From positions 217,001 to 281,000 of the forward strand of contig CAJNDS010002764.1 in the NCBI GenBank assembly GCA_905221605.1: a stretch of DNA of 64,000 nucleotides, written 5' to 3'. A model generated the notes under the pieces. The model did not search any database and was not told the DNA's origin. It saw only the letters and a list, made by a program, of their open reading frames with translations. Below are positions 49,393 to 58,775 of this stretch, piece by piece; position 1 is the first letter of the stretch; each line of letters starts with the position of its first letter. The stretch comes from Symbiodinium natans. Taxonomy: Eukaryota; Sar; Dinophyceae; Suessiales; Symbiodiniaceae. The position numbers and the translations under genes were made by a program.

Positions 49393-49619
49393 GCCCTCGA
49401 AATCGATTGCTTAAAGCACTTTACAAAAGCTTGATCCCAACACCCCAAGCCCTGTAGCCTGTAAACCCCCCTTTGCGCTAGAAACCCCAAAGACCACAAA
49501 CCCAACACCCGAAGCCCGAACCCCCCCCCAACCCTAAACCCTAAAACCGCCCAAACTCCAAACCCCAATGAAAACCCCATCAAGCCAAAAAAACCCTAAA
49601 CCCCACAAGGCCCACACTC

Positions 49620-49815
49620 GCCTAAGCCCTAAACCCTAAACCCTAAACCCTAAACCCTAAACCCTAAACCCTAAACCCTAAACCCTAAACCCTAAACCCT
49701 AAACCCTAAACCCTAACCCCTAAAACCTAAACCCTAAACCCTAAACCCTAAACCCTAAACCCTAAACCCTAAACCCTAAACCCTAAACCCTAAACCCTAA
49801 ACCCTAAACCCTAAA
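49620..49815 (-). repeat. Nearly perfect CCCTAAA array
   Basis: About twenty-six consecutive units with one imperfect joint near 49715. Confidence 0.97.
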
Positions 49816-50001
49816 CCGTCGCACTCCCAGGCCTGTCGTATGAACCCCAGGCCTGCCCCCAAACTACCAAAACCTTTAATCCCTGAGCCCGGGAACCTTA
49901 AAACCCTAAAGCCCTGCGGTTTAGGGTTTAGGGTTTAGGGTTTGGGGTTTAGGGTTTAGGGTTTAGGGTTTAGGGTTGGGTCCCCTCCTCACGGTGCTGA
50001 G

Positions 50002-50069
50002 GAGCCACCGCCGCTGATGCCTCCTGTTCCCGCAGCTTCGGCGCAGGCCCGGAGAGCGGGAGTTGCCCT
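50002..50069 (+). CDS. Exon-like island with a GTAGGG donor
   Basis: ACGGTGCTGAG, then EPPPLMPPVPAASAQARRAG-VA, donor GTAGGG (or a TAG stop one base on). G-strand tract follows. Confidence 0.45.
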
Positions 50070-50404
50070 GTAGGGTTGGCAGATCAGAGGTTAAGGTTTT
50101 AGAGTTTAGGGGTTAGGGAGTTTAGGGAGTTTAGGGAGTTGAGGGAGTTTAGGGAGTTTAGGGAGTTTAGGGCCTCGGGTTTACGGTCTGGGGGGTTGAA
50201 GGGTTGAGGCGTTGGGAAAATGAAAGGGGGGGGTGTATTCCAAAAGGATCAATAGGTGTTCTAGAGTAGGGTTTAGGGTTTAGGGTTTAGAGTTTAGGGT
50301 TTAGGGTTTAGGGTTTAGGGTTTAGGGCTTAGGGCTTAGGGTGTAGGGTTTAGGGTTTAGGGTTTAGAGTTTGCGGTTTGGGGTTTAGGGTTTAGGGTGA
50401 GGAT

Positions 50405-50740
50405 TTAATTTAGGGCTCATGTTATTTAAGGAACACTCCTTATCCTGTGATTTTTGGGGTTAGCTTGCTTAGACACAGCATGAGAGGCCCAAGTAATCCC
50501 CAATCAAATATTTTCCCCTTATTTCCCCTATGACATGAAAGTATGAAGGACCTTAAATACCCTTTCTAATTCAAGAGACCCCTACATTACCTTGGTGACA
50601 CACTGGTCGGTATGGAGCCCTCTTGAACGCACGTCAGGTGCGGGGTTGTGATCCTCGTAGAGGACATATGGGCAGCGATTGCATGTCACCCCCTTTTTCA
50701 CACTGACGCAGCAAAGGAGCCCGCAGCTGCTGCCGTACGC
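50405..50740. other. Unique segment, no gene supported
   Basis: AT-richer than its surroundings. ACCCTTTCTAATTCAAGAG at about 50560 faintly resembles the family B right arm. No coding signal. Confidence 0.4.
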
Positions 50741-50919
50741 TAAACCCTAAACTAAACCCTAAACCCTGAAATGAACCCTAAACCCTAAACCCTAAACCCT
50801 AAACCCTAAACCCTAAACCCTAAACCCTAAACCCTAAAATAAGCCCTAAACCTTAAAATAAAACCCTAAACCCCCGGACTCTCGAGTTTGGCAACTCTCA
50901 AGTGCGGAGCTTGCGCCAG

Positions 50920-50980
50920 GAACTTAGCACCCACCCCTACGACGCACATCAAATGCGGACGCCCGGCCGTGAAGTCTATG
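50920..50980 (+). CDS. Exon-like island
   Basis: GAGCTTGCGCCAG, then ELSTHPYDAHQMRTPGREVY, donor GTGGGA. The frame is open upstream to 50881 (LEFGNSQVRSLRQ). C-strand array before, G-strand after. Confidence 0.55.
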
Positions 50981-51234
50981 GTGGGATTAGTCGGTTTGGG
51001 GTTTGGGGTTTAGGGTTTAGGGTTTAGGGTTTAGGGTTTAGGGGTTGTTGCTTATGGTTTCAGGCTTTTCTACAGCTTCACAGGGTTCATAGGGATGCCA
51101 GGCCTTTATGCCGCGGCTTCGAAGGCCCAGGGTGCAGGGAAGAGGGCGGAGCGTGGTGATTCCTGCGCTTGCGTTGGGGCTCACCCTCAACCCTCAACCC
51201 CTGAGCCCCTAAACCCTAAACCCTCTCTTGCCAG

Positions 51235-51258
51235 ATATATATATATATATATATATAT
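51235..51258. repeat. (AT)n dinucleotide repeat
   Basis: Twelve AT units at the edge of the telomere-repeat region. Confidence 0.95.
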
Positions 51259-51306
51259 GTGAGAGAGCCCTCTCGGGTCTATTTTGCGTGCCGCCTTGCC
51301 TTTAAG

Positions 51307-52605
51307 GAAAGGAATTAATTTAAATAATTTAATTAATTTAATTAATTTAATTCCTCAAGAGCCTGGCTCCAGCTCCAGATTTTCCCCCTATTAAATTAAT
51401 TTGATGAATTTACTTAATTTAATTTATTTAATTCTAGACAATTAAATTAATTAAATTAATTAAATCCGAAAAACCACTTTTCGGATTTAATTAATTTAAT
51501 TAATTTAATTCTGGACAATTAAATTAATTAAATTAATTAAATTAATTAAATTAATTAAATTAATTAAATTAATTAAATTAATTTAATAGGACAGGAATCC
51601 TGGCGTAGAACCATTCCCCTGGAAGAATTAAATTAATTAAATTAATTAAATCCGAAAAACCACTTTTCGGATTTAATTAATTTAATTAATTTAATTCTTC
51701 AAGGGCCTTGCTCCAGCTCCAGATTTTCCCCCTATTAAATTAATTTAATTAATTTAATTAATTTAATTAATTTAATTAATTTAATTAATTTAATTAATTT
51801 AATTAATTTAATTAATTTAATTAATTTAATTAATTTAATTATTTTAATTCTGGACAATTAAATTAATTAAATTAATTAAATCCGAAAAACCACTTTTCGG
51901 ATTTAATTAATTTAATTAATTTAATTCTGGACAATTAAATTAATTAAATTAATTAAATTAATTAAATTAATTTAATAGGGCAGGAATCCTGGCGTAGAAC
52001 CATTCCCCTGGAAGAATTAAATTAATTAAATTAATTAAATCCGAAAAACCACTTTTCGGATTTAATTAATTTAATTAATTTAATTCTTCAAGGGCCTGGC
52101 TCCAGCTCCAGATTTTCACCCTATTAAATTAATTTAATTAATTTAATTAATTTAATTAATTTAATTAATTTCATTAATTTAATTAATTTAATTCTGGACA
52201 ATTAATTAATTAAATTAATTAAATCCGAAAAACCACTTTTCGGATTTAATTAATTTAATTAATTTAATTCTGGACAATTAAATTAATTAAATTAATTAAA
52301 TTAATTAATTTAATTATAAATTAATTAAATTAATTAAATTATTTTAATAGGGCAGGAATCCTGGCGTAGAACCATTCCCCTGGAAGAATTAAATTAATTA
52401 AATTAATTAAATCCGAAAAACCACTTTTCGGATTTAATTAATTTAATTAATTTAATTCTTCAAGGGCCTGGCTCCAGCTCCAGATTTTCACCCTATTAAA
52501 TTAGTTTAATTAATTTAATTAATTTAATTAATTTAATTAATTTAATTAATTTAATTCTGGACAATTAAATTAATTAAATTAATTAAATCCGAAAAACCAC
52601 TATTT
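51307..52605. repeat. Palindromic TTAATTAA satellite with embedded hairpins
   Basis: Alternating TTAATTAATT/AATTAATTAA blocks surround the hairpin CCGAAAAACCACTTTTCGG, found six times intact (from about 51467 to 52411) and once truncated (52588). Unique spacers GGCGTAGAACCATTCCCCTG (51602, 51991, 52363) and GGCCTGGCTCCAGCTCCAG-type sequence recur every 370-390 bp, so this is a higher-order tandem repeat of about three and a half units. Almost every block is self-complementary. Confidence 0.95.
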
Positions 52606-53170
52606 TTTTGTAATCTTTTATTATATTTTTTATCATCTTCTATTATCTTTTAATCGGGTCATCATTTGGACCTTGTTTGGAAAGCATGCTTATCTTAATC
52701 ATCTTCTATCGTTATCATCTTTTATCATCTTTTATCATCTTTTTTTTATCATCTTTTATCATCTTTTAATCGGGTCATCGTTTGGACCTTGTTTGGAAAG
52801 CATCCTTATCTTAATCATCTTCTATCGTTATCATCTTTTATCATCTTTTATCATCTTTTATCATCTTTTATCATCTTTTAATCGGGTCATCCTTTGGACT
52901 TTGTTTGGACAGCACCCATATCTTAATCATCTTCTATGGTTATCGTCTGCTATTATCTTTATTATCTTTTATAATACTTGTTTTTTTTGGTTAATCCTTT
53001 TTTTTAATCATCTTGTATAATCTTCTATTATCTTTGTCATCAGTTTTTTGCTTGATCAGTTTTTGTTTATAATATTTCATCATCTTTTATTATTTACTAT
53101 TAGAGCTTTGGATGTTGGCCCATGTTTTTGTATCATTTTTAATTTTCGTGCTTGTTTTTTTTTTGGTGAT
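52606..53170 (+). repeat. TTTATCATC minisatellite with about 115-bp super-repeat
   Basis: TTTTATCATC units are grouped in three larger copies beginning TTTAATCGGGTCATC (about 52649, 52765, 52880), each with TTTGGACCTTGTTTGGA. The Ile/Phe/Leu frame across it is an artefact. Confidence 0.9.
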
Positions 53171-53814
53171 TTTTTAGTTTTAGTAAAGAAGAAAACTTCA
53201 ACCTTAAACCTTAGACCCTAAAACCAGATACCCCTAAACCCCTAAGCCCCTTGTGTCTAAAACAAAAAACCCAAATATGTGCAACATACGAAAAAAAAAC
53301 AAACAAAGAACACAGTAACAAAACCCTAGTGTTCTGTCTAAACAATAAGAGATTTACCTTAAAAATATGTTCAGAAATGATGCCTCAAAAAAAAGCTTGG
53401 AATGTTCAGTTTGCAGACTTAACAAAAATCGATTAGCAAGAAAGCAGCGCAGCCACATACCCGCAGCAAGGAACATATGAACGTATAATCCTTATTACTT
53501 TCTTCGTGTGGTTTTATTCTTTCGCAGTCTTTGCTTATTGGGTTTTTATCGGTTTTCTTAATAGGCCAGCGCTGGAATTTAACCCACGCGTGCTCGGAGG
53601 CTTCAGCTGGTATACGCAAAGCAGATCGACTCGGTATTCCTTGCATGTTTAGCATCCGGCCTCTAACAATCAGACAACGCATTGCATGAATGCGCGCAAT
53701 GCAGCTCAGATTTATAAGGCAACTCTGAGATTGTGAGCCTTGCGCATATGCTGCCGCATTCAAGTTTCTGCTATCCCACGACAGTCCTTCCTTGAACTAT
53801 CTCTTTGTTTCGCC
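53171..53814. other. Unique AT-rich upstream region, no gene supported
   Basis: A last trace of CCCTAAA-like sequence (53205-53250) marks the end of the telomere-rich region. A 114-codon minus-strand frame (53419-53763) has no supporting feature. Probably the 5' region of the following gene. Confidence 0.5.
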
Positions 53815-54423
53815 ATGCCGCTGTCAAGCTTGGATGCAACCCAGCGAGCCCTTCGCGTCGCGCGTGCACAGTACAGCCGCGGGAAAGGTGACCTTCGTGA
53901 GTTGCTGCGTAAGCGACAGGCCACGGTAAAGAAGCAAAAGACCACCTTGAGGCAATTGGAAGACAAGGTTCGGGAAATGGACGGCGTTTTGTCCGAAGAG
54001 TGTTCTTCTTCATCCTCATTGCTGGGAAGTTCATCGTCTGACAGTGAGAGTGAGACTGACTCGGCAAGCTTTAAGGGCACACCTCCTAAGGAGAAAGCCT
54101 CGCCTGGGTTGAAGCCTCCTGAGGAGGAAGCAGTCCCGCAGGCCAAAACTAAAGCGAAAGCCAAAGCCAAAGCTCCACCGGTATCTCCGAAGGAGAAATC
54201 GATTGCTAAGGCGCCTCGTCGGTCCAAACAGAATTTTCCTGAGATCCCTCCCGGAGAACCCGCGCCCAACCACAAGGGTAAACCTAACGCTGAAGGCGTA
54301 CTCTACCCTGGATTTGCAAGGAAGGACCCTCGTCGTTGCGACTCGTGTGAGCAACTTCGGCGAGGGTTTGCCAGCTCGTCCAAGAAGCATAACCCAAACT
54401 GCGCGTGGAAGGTGCGAGGGTGA
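53815..54423 (+). CDS. Lys/Ser-rich coiled-coil protein with a C-terminal zinc-knuckle-like motif
   Basis: 202 residues from ATG 53815, which directly follows a frame open upstream. Residues about 5-55 form a basic coiled coil (LRELLRKRQATVKKQKTTLR). An acidic Ser-rich stretch follows, then a Lys/Ala/Pro-rich linker (AKTKAKAKAKAPP), then CDSCEQLRRGFASSSKKH and NPNCAW: Cys-x2-Cys-x13-His-x3-Cys, a likely zinc site. The arrangement suggests a nucleic-acid-binding or chromatin-associated protein, but no family is recognised. Codon use is less GC-biased than in region 1. A GGGTGAGC just before the TGA could be a donor, so the true end may differ; ATAGAG/GTAAGT at 54491 is a further donor candidate. 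Confidence 0.65.
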   Translation: MPLSSLDATQRALRVARAQYSRGKGDLRELLRKRQATVKKQKTTLRQLEDKVREMDGVLSEECSSSSSLLGSSSSDSESETDSASFKGTPPKEKASPGLKPPEEEAVPQAKTKAKAKAKAPPVSPKEKSIAKAPRRSKQNFPEIPPGEPAPNHKGKPNAEGVLYPGFARKDPRRCDSCEQLRRGFASSSKKHNPNCAWKVRG

Positions 54424-56062
54424 GCTTTGGAGCAACAGCGCACGGTGCCAAAATAAAGCATGGAATGTGCTTCAGCGACAACAGCATAGAGGTAAGTCTG
54501 TACCAAGTCACTCTAATAAGCATAGCCTTCCCTGCCATAGTGTTAACTCAAGACAGCGTGCAGTTTACTTCATATGTTTGCATGCACTCTTTCCAAACAT
54601 AAGCAGTGCTCGGTATTCCACGCCAGGTCTCATCTGATTGCAGACCAAGATCTCCCAGCGCTTAAAGAACAAGGCGTGGTTGACAGAATTCCTACAGTGT
54701 TCCGACAGTGTCTACTGATTTAGTATTTCTACAGGGTTGCTAGTGCCGGAATTCTTGAGGGCTTCGCCGCAGCAGGGTCCAGTTGTACAAAAGTAAACAA
54801 CACAGAGACTCAGAGGCCACGGGTCACCCGTAAAGCAGCCCAGAATGCATACAAGCAGTGTCCATCAACATAATCAAATTCACAGCAGGCTGTTGGAGCG
54901 GCAGCTTCCGTTAGTAAATGCATCCACAACACAGGGTCAGAAGTGAAGCCTCGAGCTGCGCAGGTCGGTCGCACAACTATGTGCGCCTGAGCAAAAACAA
55001 GGTTGCCAGCTAGAGTTTTCACTATTATGATAAGTTTGAGCTCCGCAATCTTATGTTATCGTGCTTATGGTAACTTTAGCTTCGCCATCCTCAGTTAACA
55101 GACTTGTCGTAGACTATCTATCATAATTGTGATAAGTTCTTATGTTTATGATAGGTTGTCATCGTCGTGGTAGTTGTATATGATTATAACTTCCTCCAGG
55201 TGTTAAATATTGCGACCTACATTTTTTTTTGTACGGTAAACTACACCAAAACTAAGGGGCGCGATTCTTGTGGTCTGGATGTTTTGGAATTCCGAGCTGC
55301 GCCAAAAAGTACAAGCATATATTGTCACGCATGTAAGCACAGTACTACATGAGAACAATACTCTTCGTCTTCAAAGACACATGCTCGATAAAGAATTGCG
55401 TTTCTTGTATGACTTCAACATATTTCAACTGCGTATGTGCCTTGACTTTGCTTTGCAGTATCGCACGAAACAATCGTGAATATCACTCTCGCGCGAAACA
55501 GGACAATACTTTTCACCAATTTTACAGATAACTAATAATCTCCGAGTTATCAGCTGTGTCAAGCCACAGATGGCGAAGCTCGATTAATGAATGAACTAGA
55601 TTAATTAAATAAGCTCATATAAAAATATGAAAACACGGTTTGGAGCCAAGCCCTTTAAAATAATTGAATTAGTCAAATTAAGTAAAGTAATTCAATCAGG
55701 AAAACTATTTAAACTAACTGGATTCTTTACATTCCGAAAATTAAAAGACATTATTTTAAATAAATTAACAACGCAGGTTTTCTCATCTGACACAGGATGC
55801 TTTGCGTTCTATGCATGTTTTTTTGTCTATTTCGAAGCCTGCAATTACTAAAACGTTAGTTGGAGGAGTATGCTCGAAAAACATTTCAAGCATGTTATTA
55901 TCTCGAGCACGTTGCAGCCGGTCACACAGCATACATCAAGATAAAGTTGACGACGCAGCCTTTTCTAGCGCCAAGCTTCTAACAATCACAGACGTTTCGC
56001 ACATTCAGGCCGCCTCTGCCTCAGCAAGATAACTCATTTACAACTCACATGACACATAACGA
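54424..56062. other. No supported gene; possible exon ending at GTAAGT (54491)
   Basis: Only short frames on both strands. RCQNKAWNVLQRQQHR ends at a canonical donor at 54491, but no partner exon is clear. From about 55020 the sequence is AT-rich with TGATAAGTT-like repeats (55030-55160). Confidence 0.4.
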
Positions 56063-56173
56063 ATGCCGTTTGTACAAAAACCTGAACTCCGAGGTCCTGA
56101 TGTTGCGCTGGTCAAGATTGCAGTGGTTTGGTGGCGAGGACTGCGCGTGACTGGGATGTATGAGTTCGCGTAG
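56063..56173 (+). CDS. Short open frame or exon
   Basis: ATG to TAG, 36 residues: MPFVQKPELRGPDVALVKIA then VVWWRGLRVTGMYEFA. Natural composition. A Trp-Trp pair also occurs in exons of the downstream gene (59066, 62835). Could be a small protein or one exon. Confidence 0.35.
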   Translation: MPFVQKPELRGPDVALVKIAVVWWRGLRVTGMYEFA

Positions 56174-57090
56174 CGATTCACAGTGTCACTGTTGTTTCCT
56201 GTATGTGTCGCGCGTACTTGTACTTGAGTAAGGTACGAGGCCGCAAGCCCGGCCGATGACGCGCCAATTCGACCACGTCATCTAGCTGCATGAGCAGGTG
56301 TGTGCATACGCGACTCAACGAAATAGCTAAGGGACTCCGGTCGTGCGTATCCCTCGCTGGCGAACGGATTTGTCTTATACTCAGCACTGATTGTTATTGC
56401 GCTTATTATTATTGTTGTTGCTATTATTGCGTCACTTTCTTTCTTCTCGAGGACATCCTTCACCGTGAGGACGCCAGCCGAGTTTTTCAAGGAGTATAGC
56501 GCTTAAGCTTCTCACACTTGCTAAAACACTGTACAAGTCAGAGCACACACTCATCGTAGAGCCAACACCTAGGCTTCAGGCATCGGAGCCGTCTCAATGC
56601 CTTGAAGCATCCGCAAAGCAAAGGACTCAGTCCTTTTATTTTTTTATAATCTCGACTCAGTGCACGCGACACATTTACTTCAATCATGCTTACGCAAGGC
56701 CTCCTTCAACTGCTCCGAAAACGCGATCCGTCAATTGTCTGGACCTTGGATGTTGGTTTCAAGTCCTGTGTGCGTGAGTTGCAGTCGTGTAGCTTTTCTA
56801 CGTTAGGGCACCTGGATCCCAATGGCCGATGGAAGAGGACTTAAACAGCTGTTACCGCTTAGACGTGTTGTTGCGCGTGCAACTTGTCAGGACCAAGCAC
56901 AGCTTCGACGCGTGTGTGTCGCTTGATGACAATGTAAATGAATATATCGCCTTCTGACGCATAGTCTTTAACAATAGTACGCAAACATACTGCCAAGGAA
57001 ATCCGGTGCCTTCCCTGTACTTGCGAACAACGCGTGTGGAACTTATCATTTCTTTCTGACTGTCTAGTAGTTACTAAGCATTTCTTCCAG
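56174..57090. other. No supported gene
   Basis: Contains a low-complexity TTATTATTGTTGT tract (56395-56430). Short frames on both strands only. Confidence 0.45.
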
Positions 57091-57200
57091 AAGAACTGCG
57101 CTCTAGACCACTGCCGACGCAAGTCGTGCCTTTCATCTCAAGGTCTGCAACGTCACAAGACGTTGAAGCACTTGTGGAAGAGAAGTCATGACCTTAGCTA
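57091..57200 (+). CDS. C2H2-like zinc-finger exon
   Basis: AGCATTTCTTCCAG acceptor, then KNCALDHCRRKSCLSSQGLQ and RHKTLKHLWKRSHDL. Cys-x4-Cys-x13-His-x4-His with the SSQGLQRH helix is a C2H2 zinc-finger pattern with slightly loose spacing. Right end not defined; the frame runs to 57243. Confidence 0.5.
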
Positions 57201-57257
57201 CTTTTTTGCACACGCCAAAAATGTGTGTGAAGTTGCACGCTAACTCAACCAAATCAG

Positions 57258-57363
57258 GAACAGCTGTCGCGCAACGGAGTGCTCGTCGCAGTCGAAAGCT
57301 GGACCGCCCTTAAGCAGCATCGAGGAGCTGCCTGACATTGAGTGCGAACCCAAGCTTAAGTGA
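57258..57363 (+). CDS. Terminal exon, tandem copy 1
   Basis: CAACCAAATCAG, then NSCRATECSSQSKAGPPLSS and IEELPDIECEPKLK, TGA 57361-57363. Same length and stop position as copy 2. Confidence 0.55.
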
Positions 57364-57465
57364 AATACAATTGAGGTGAACATGGAAACAGTCGCGACCT
57401 TAGATAGTTTATGTCTCGGCTACAAAGAAAAGTTATAAGGCAGCGCACTGCATTAATTACTTCAG

Positions 57466-57571
57466 GAGAAACTACCGCTCGACTGAGTGCTGGTCACAGC
57501 TGGAAGCTGGATTCCTTTTGAGCGGCATCGACAAGCTGCTTTACATGGAGTGCAAACCCAAGTTAAAGTGA
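57466..57571 (+). CDS. Terminal exon, tandem copy 2
   Basis: TTAATTACTTCAG, then RNYRSTECWSQLEAGFLLSG and IDKLLYMECKPKLK, TGA 57569-57571. Eighteen of 34 residues match copy 1, and the flanking intron-side sequence is also similar, so a unit of about 208 bp was duplicated. Keeping the frame in both copies supports coding. Confidence 0.55.
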
Positions 57572-57732
57572 AATGTTTTAATTCGCACATGGAGTCAAGC
57601 ACGCAGGGACAGTCCCAGTGCAGGCGAACCGCTTCTGTTGCGTCAGCGCCCTAAGAGTAGCTGCCACACATGAGTGACGAGTCAGTCGAGCACAGCCCAC
57701 GTACCAAGCTGTTAATTATGTCCCTGCAACAG

Positions 57733-57916
57733 GTTTGAGAACATGCCGCTGATCCCGGCCGACTTGACGCCCTGGAATAATACGCCAATGAACACATGTG
57801 ACTTGTCTCAAGCAAGCGAAGTAACGCATGCATCTTCCCGTATAACATTACATCATGTCAGGGGTGTCGACCGGCTTCTGCAAGAAGCAGTTGTTCGAGG
57901 GCAGCATCTGGGATGA
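57733..57916 (+). CDS. Exon-like open frame
   Basis: ATGTCCCTGCAACAG, then FENMPLIPADLTPWNNTPMN, TCDLSQASEVTHASSRITLH, HVRGVDRLLQEAVVRGQHLG, TGA. Sixty codons, good composition. The true end may be an internal donor. Confidence 0.5.
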
Positions 57917-57967
57917 CATTTGCCTCTCGTCCTGTAATTAAATTAAATAAATCAGATACTTTCGCAG

Positions 57968-58328
57968 AAAGAATGTTTCTGGGTAAGGCGACGACATTGC
58001 CAAGAACATGTTTATCAGAATGCTGCGCACCAGCCGGAAGAATGTGTCGCAGGACATGGATAAAGCACATCATTTCTTAAACAACTCATTATCTTGGACA
58101 GGAATCCGTTGTCTGGCAGTCGATCTCGAGACCTGCCTGGCACAGAGGCTTCGGTCGCCGAGGCACACGCGTGATCCATTATCATCAGTGTTACCGCACT
58201 CAAGTCAGAACATCATTGCGACCATGCTGCCTAGGCCGCAATTTTCGGACCATCTGCCGCAAGCAAAACAAGAAGAAGCAGTCAGACTCCACCAGTGTCT
58301 TGAAGACATTGTTTACTCAACGAAATAG
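57968..58328 (+). CDS. Exon-like region, frame not settled
   Basis: After CTTTCGCAG (57967) one frame reads KECFWVRRRHCQEHVYQNAA. From about 58108 another reads DLETCLAQRLRSPRHTRD and MLPRPQFSDHLPQAKQEE, VRLHQCLEDIVYSTK to TAG. Probably two exons of the following gene. Confidence 0.4.
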
Positions 58329-58439
58329 CGCACCTGGTACCAGTGTGTTTCCTTCTAGTCAATACTGTGCCAGAACAAGATTCATCGTTGAAAACAGATG
58401 CATTGATGTTAAGATGTAATACGCTGAGGTCTTCGTGAC

Positions 58440-58775
58440 ATGCTGCAGATCTTCCAGGGTAACGGCGTCCACTTGAACTACAGTCGCCACGGTCCTTTCT
58501 GGACCTCCGCCGACTACGACAGTTCTGCGCTTCGTTTTGTGGGCACACACCTCTGGTCGAAACAGCGAGGTCGCTGGGAACTTTTAATTAACACAATTCA
58601 GATGTATAGTACTTTGACATTGAACACGTGCGGACGCAAAGGTACACGCCAATACAAAGACGTCTGCATGCTGGATTCTTTGCGTGCGCATGGCTTCAAA
58701 GTGGCCTACAATCGAGACGGGCCTTTTTGGGCTCTCTCCGACGGAAATTCACTCCTACTACCGTTCGAGATTCTT
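58440..58775 (+). CDS. Exon A: internal protein repeat
   Basis: ATG CTG CAG; reads MLQIFQGNGVHLNYSRHGPF and later MLDSLRAHGFKVAYNRDGPF, two related modules about 69 residues apart sharing ML, Gly, Tyr-x-Arg and GPFW, then a Leu/Phe-rich end. CTT/GTTAGG donor at 58776. Confidence 0.55.

Noticed and set aside
51307-52605. CRISPR-like array because of regularly spaced hairpins
   Set aside because: The spacers are themselves repeated, not unique; the repeats are AT palindromes in a eukaryotic setting, and no cas-like genes lie nearby. The Cas4-like nuclease motif at 63.5 kb is a general RecB-type domain.
52673-53020. 115-codon Ile/Leu/Phe/His-rich frame
   Set aside because: Translation of the TTTATCATC minisatellite.
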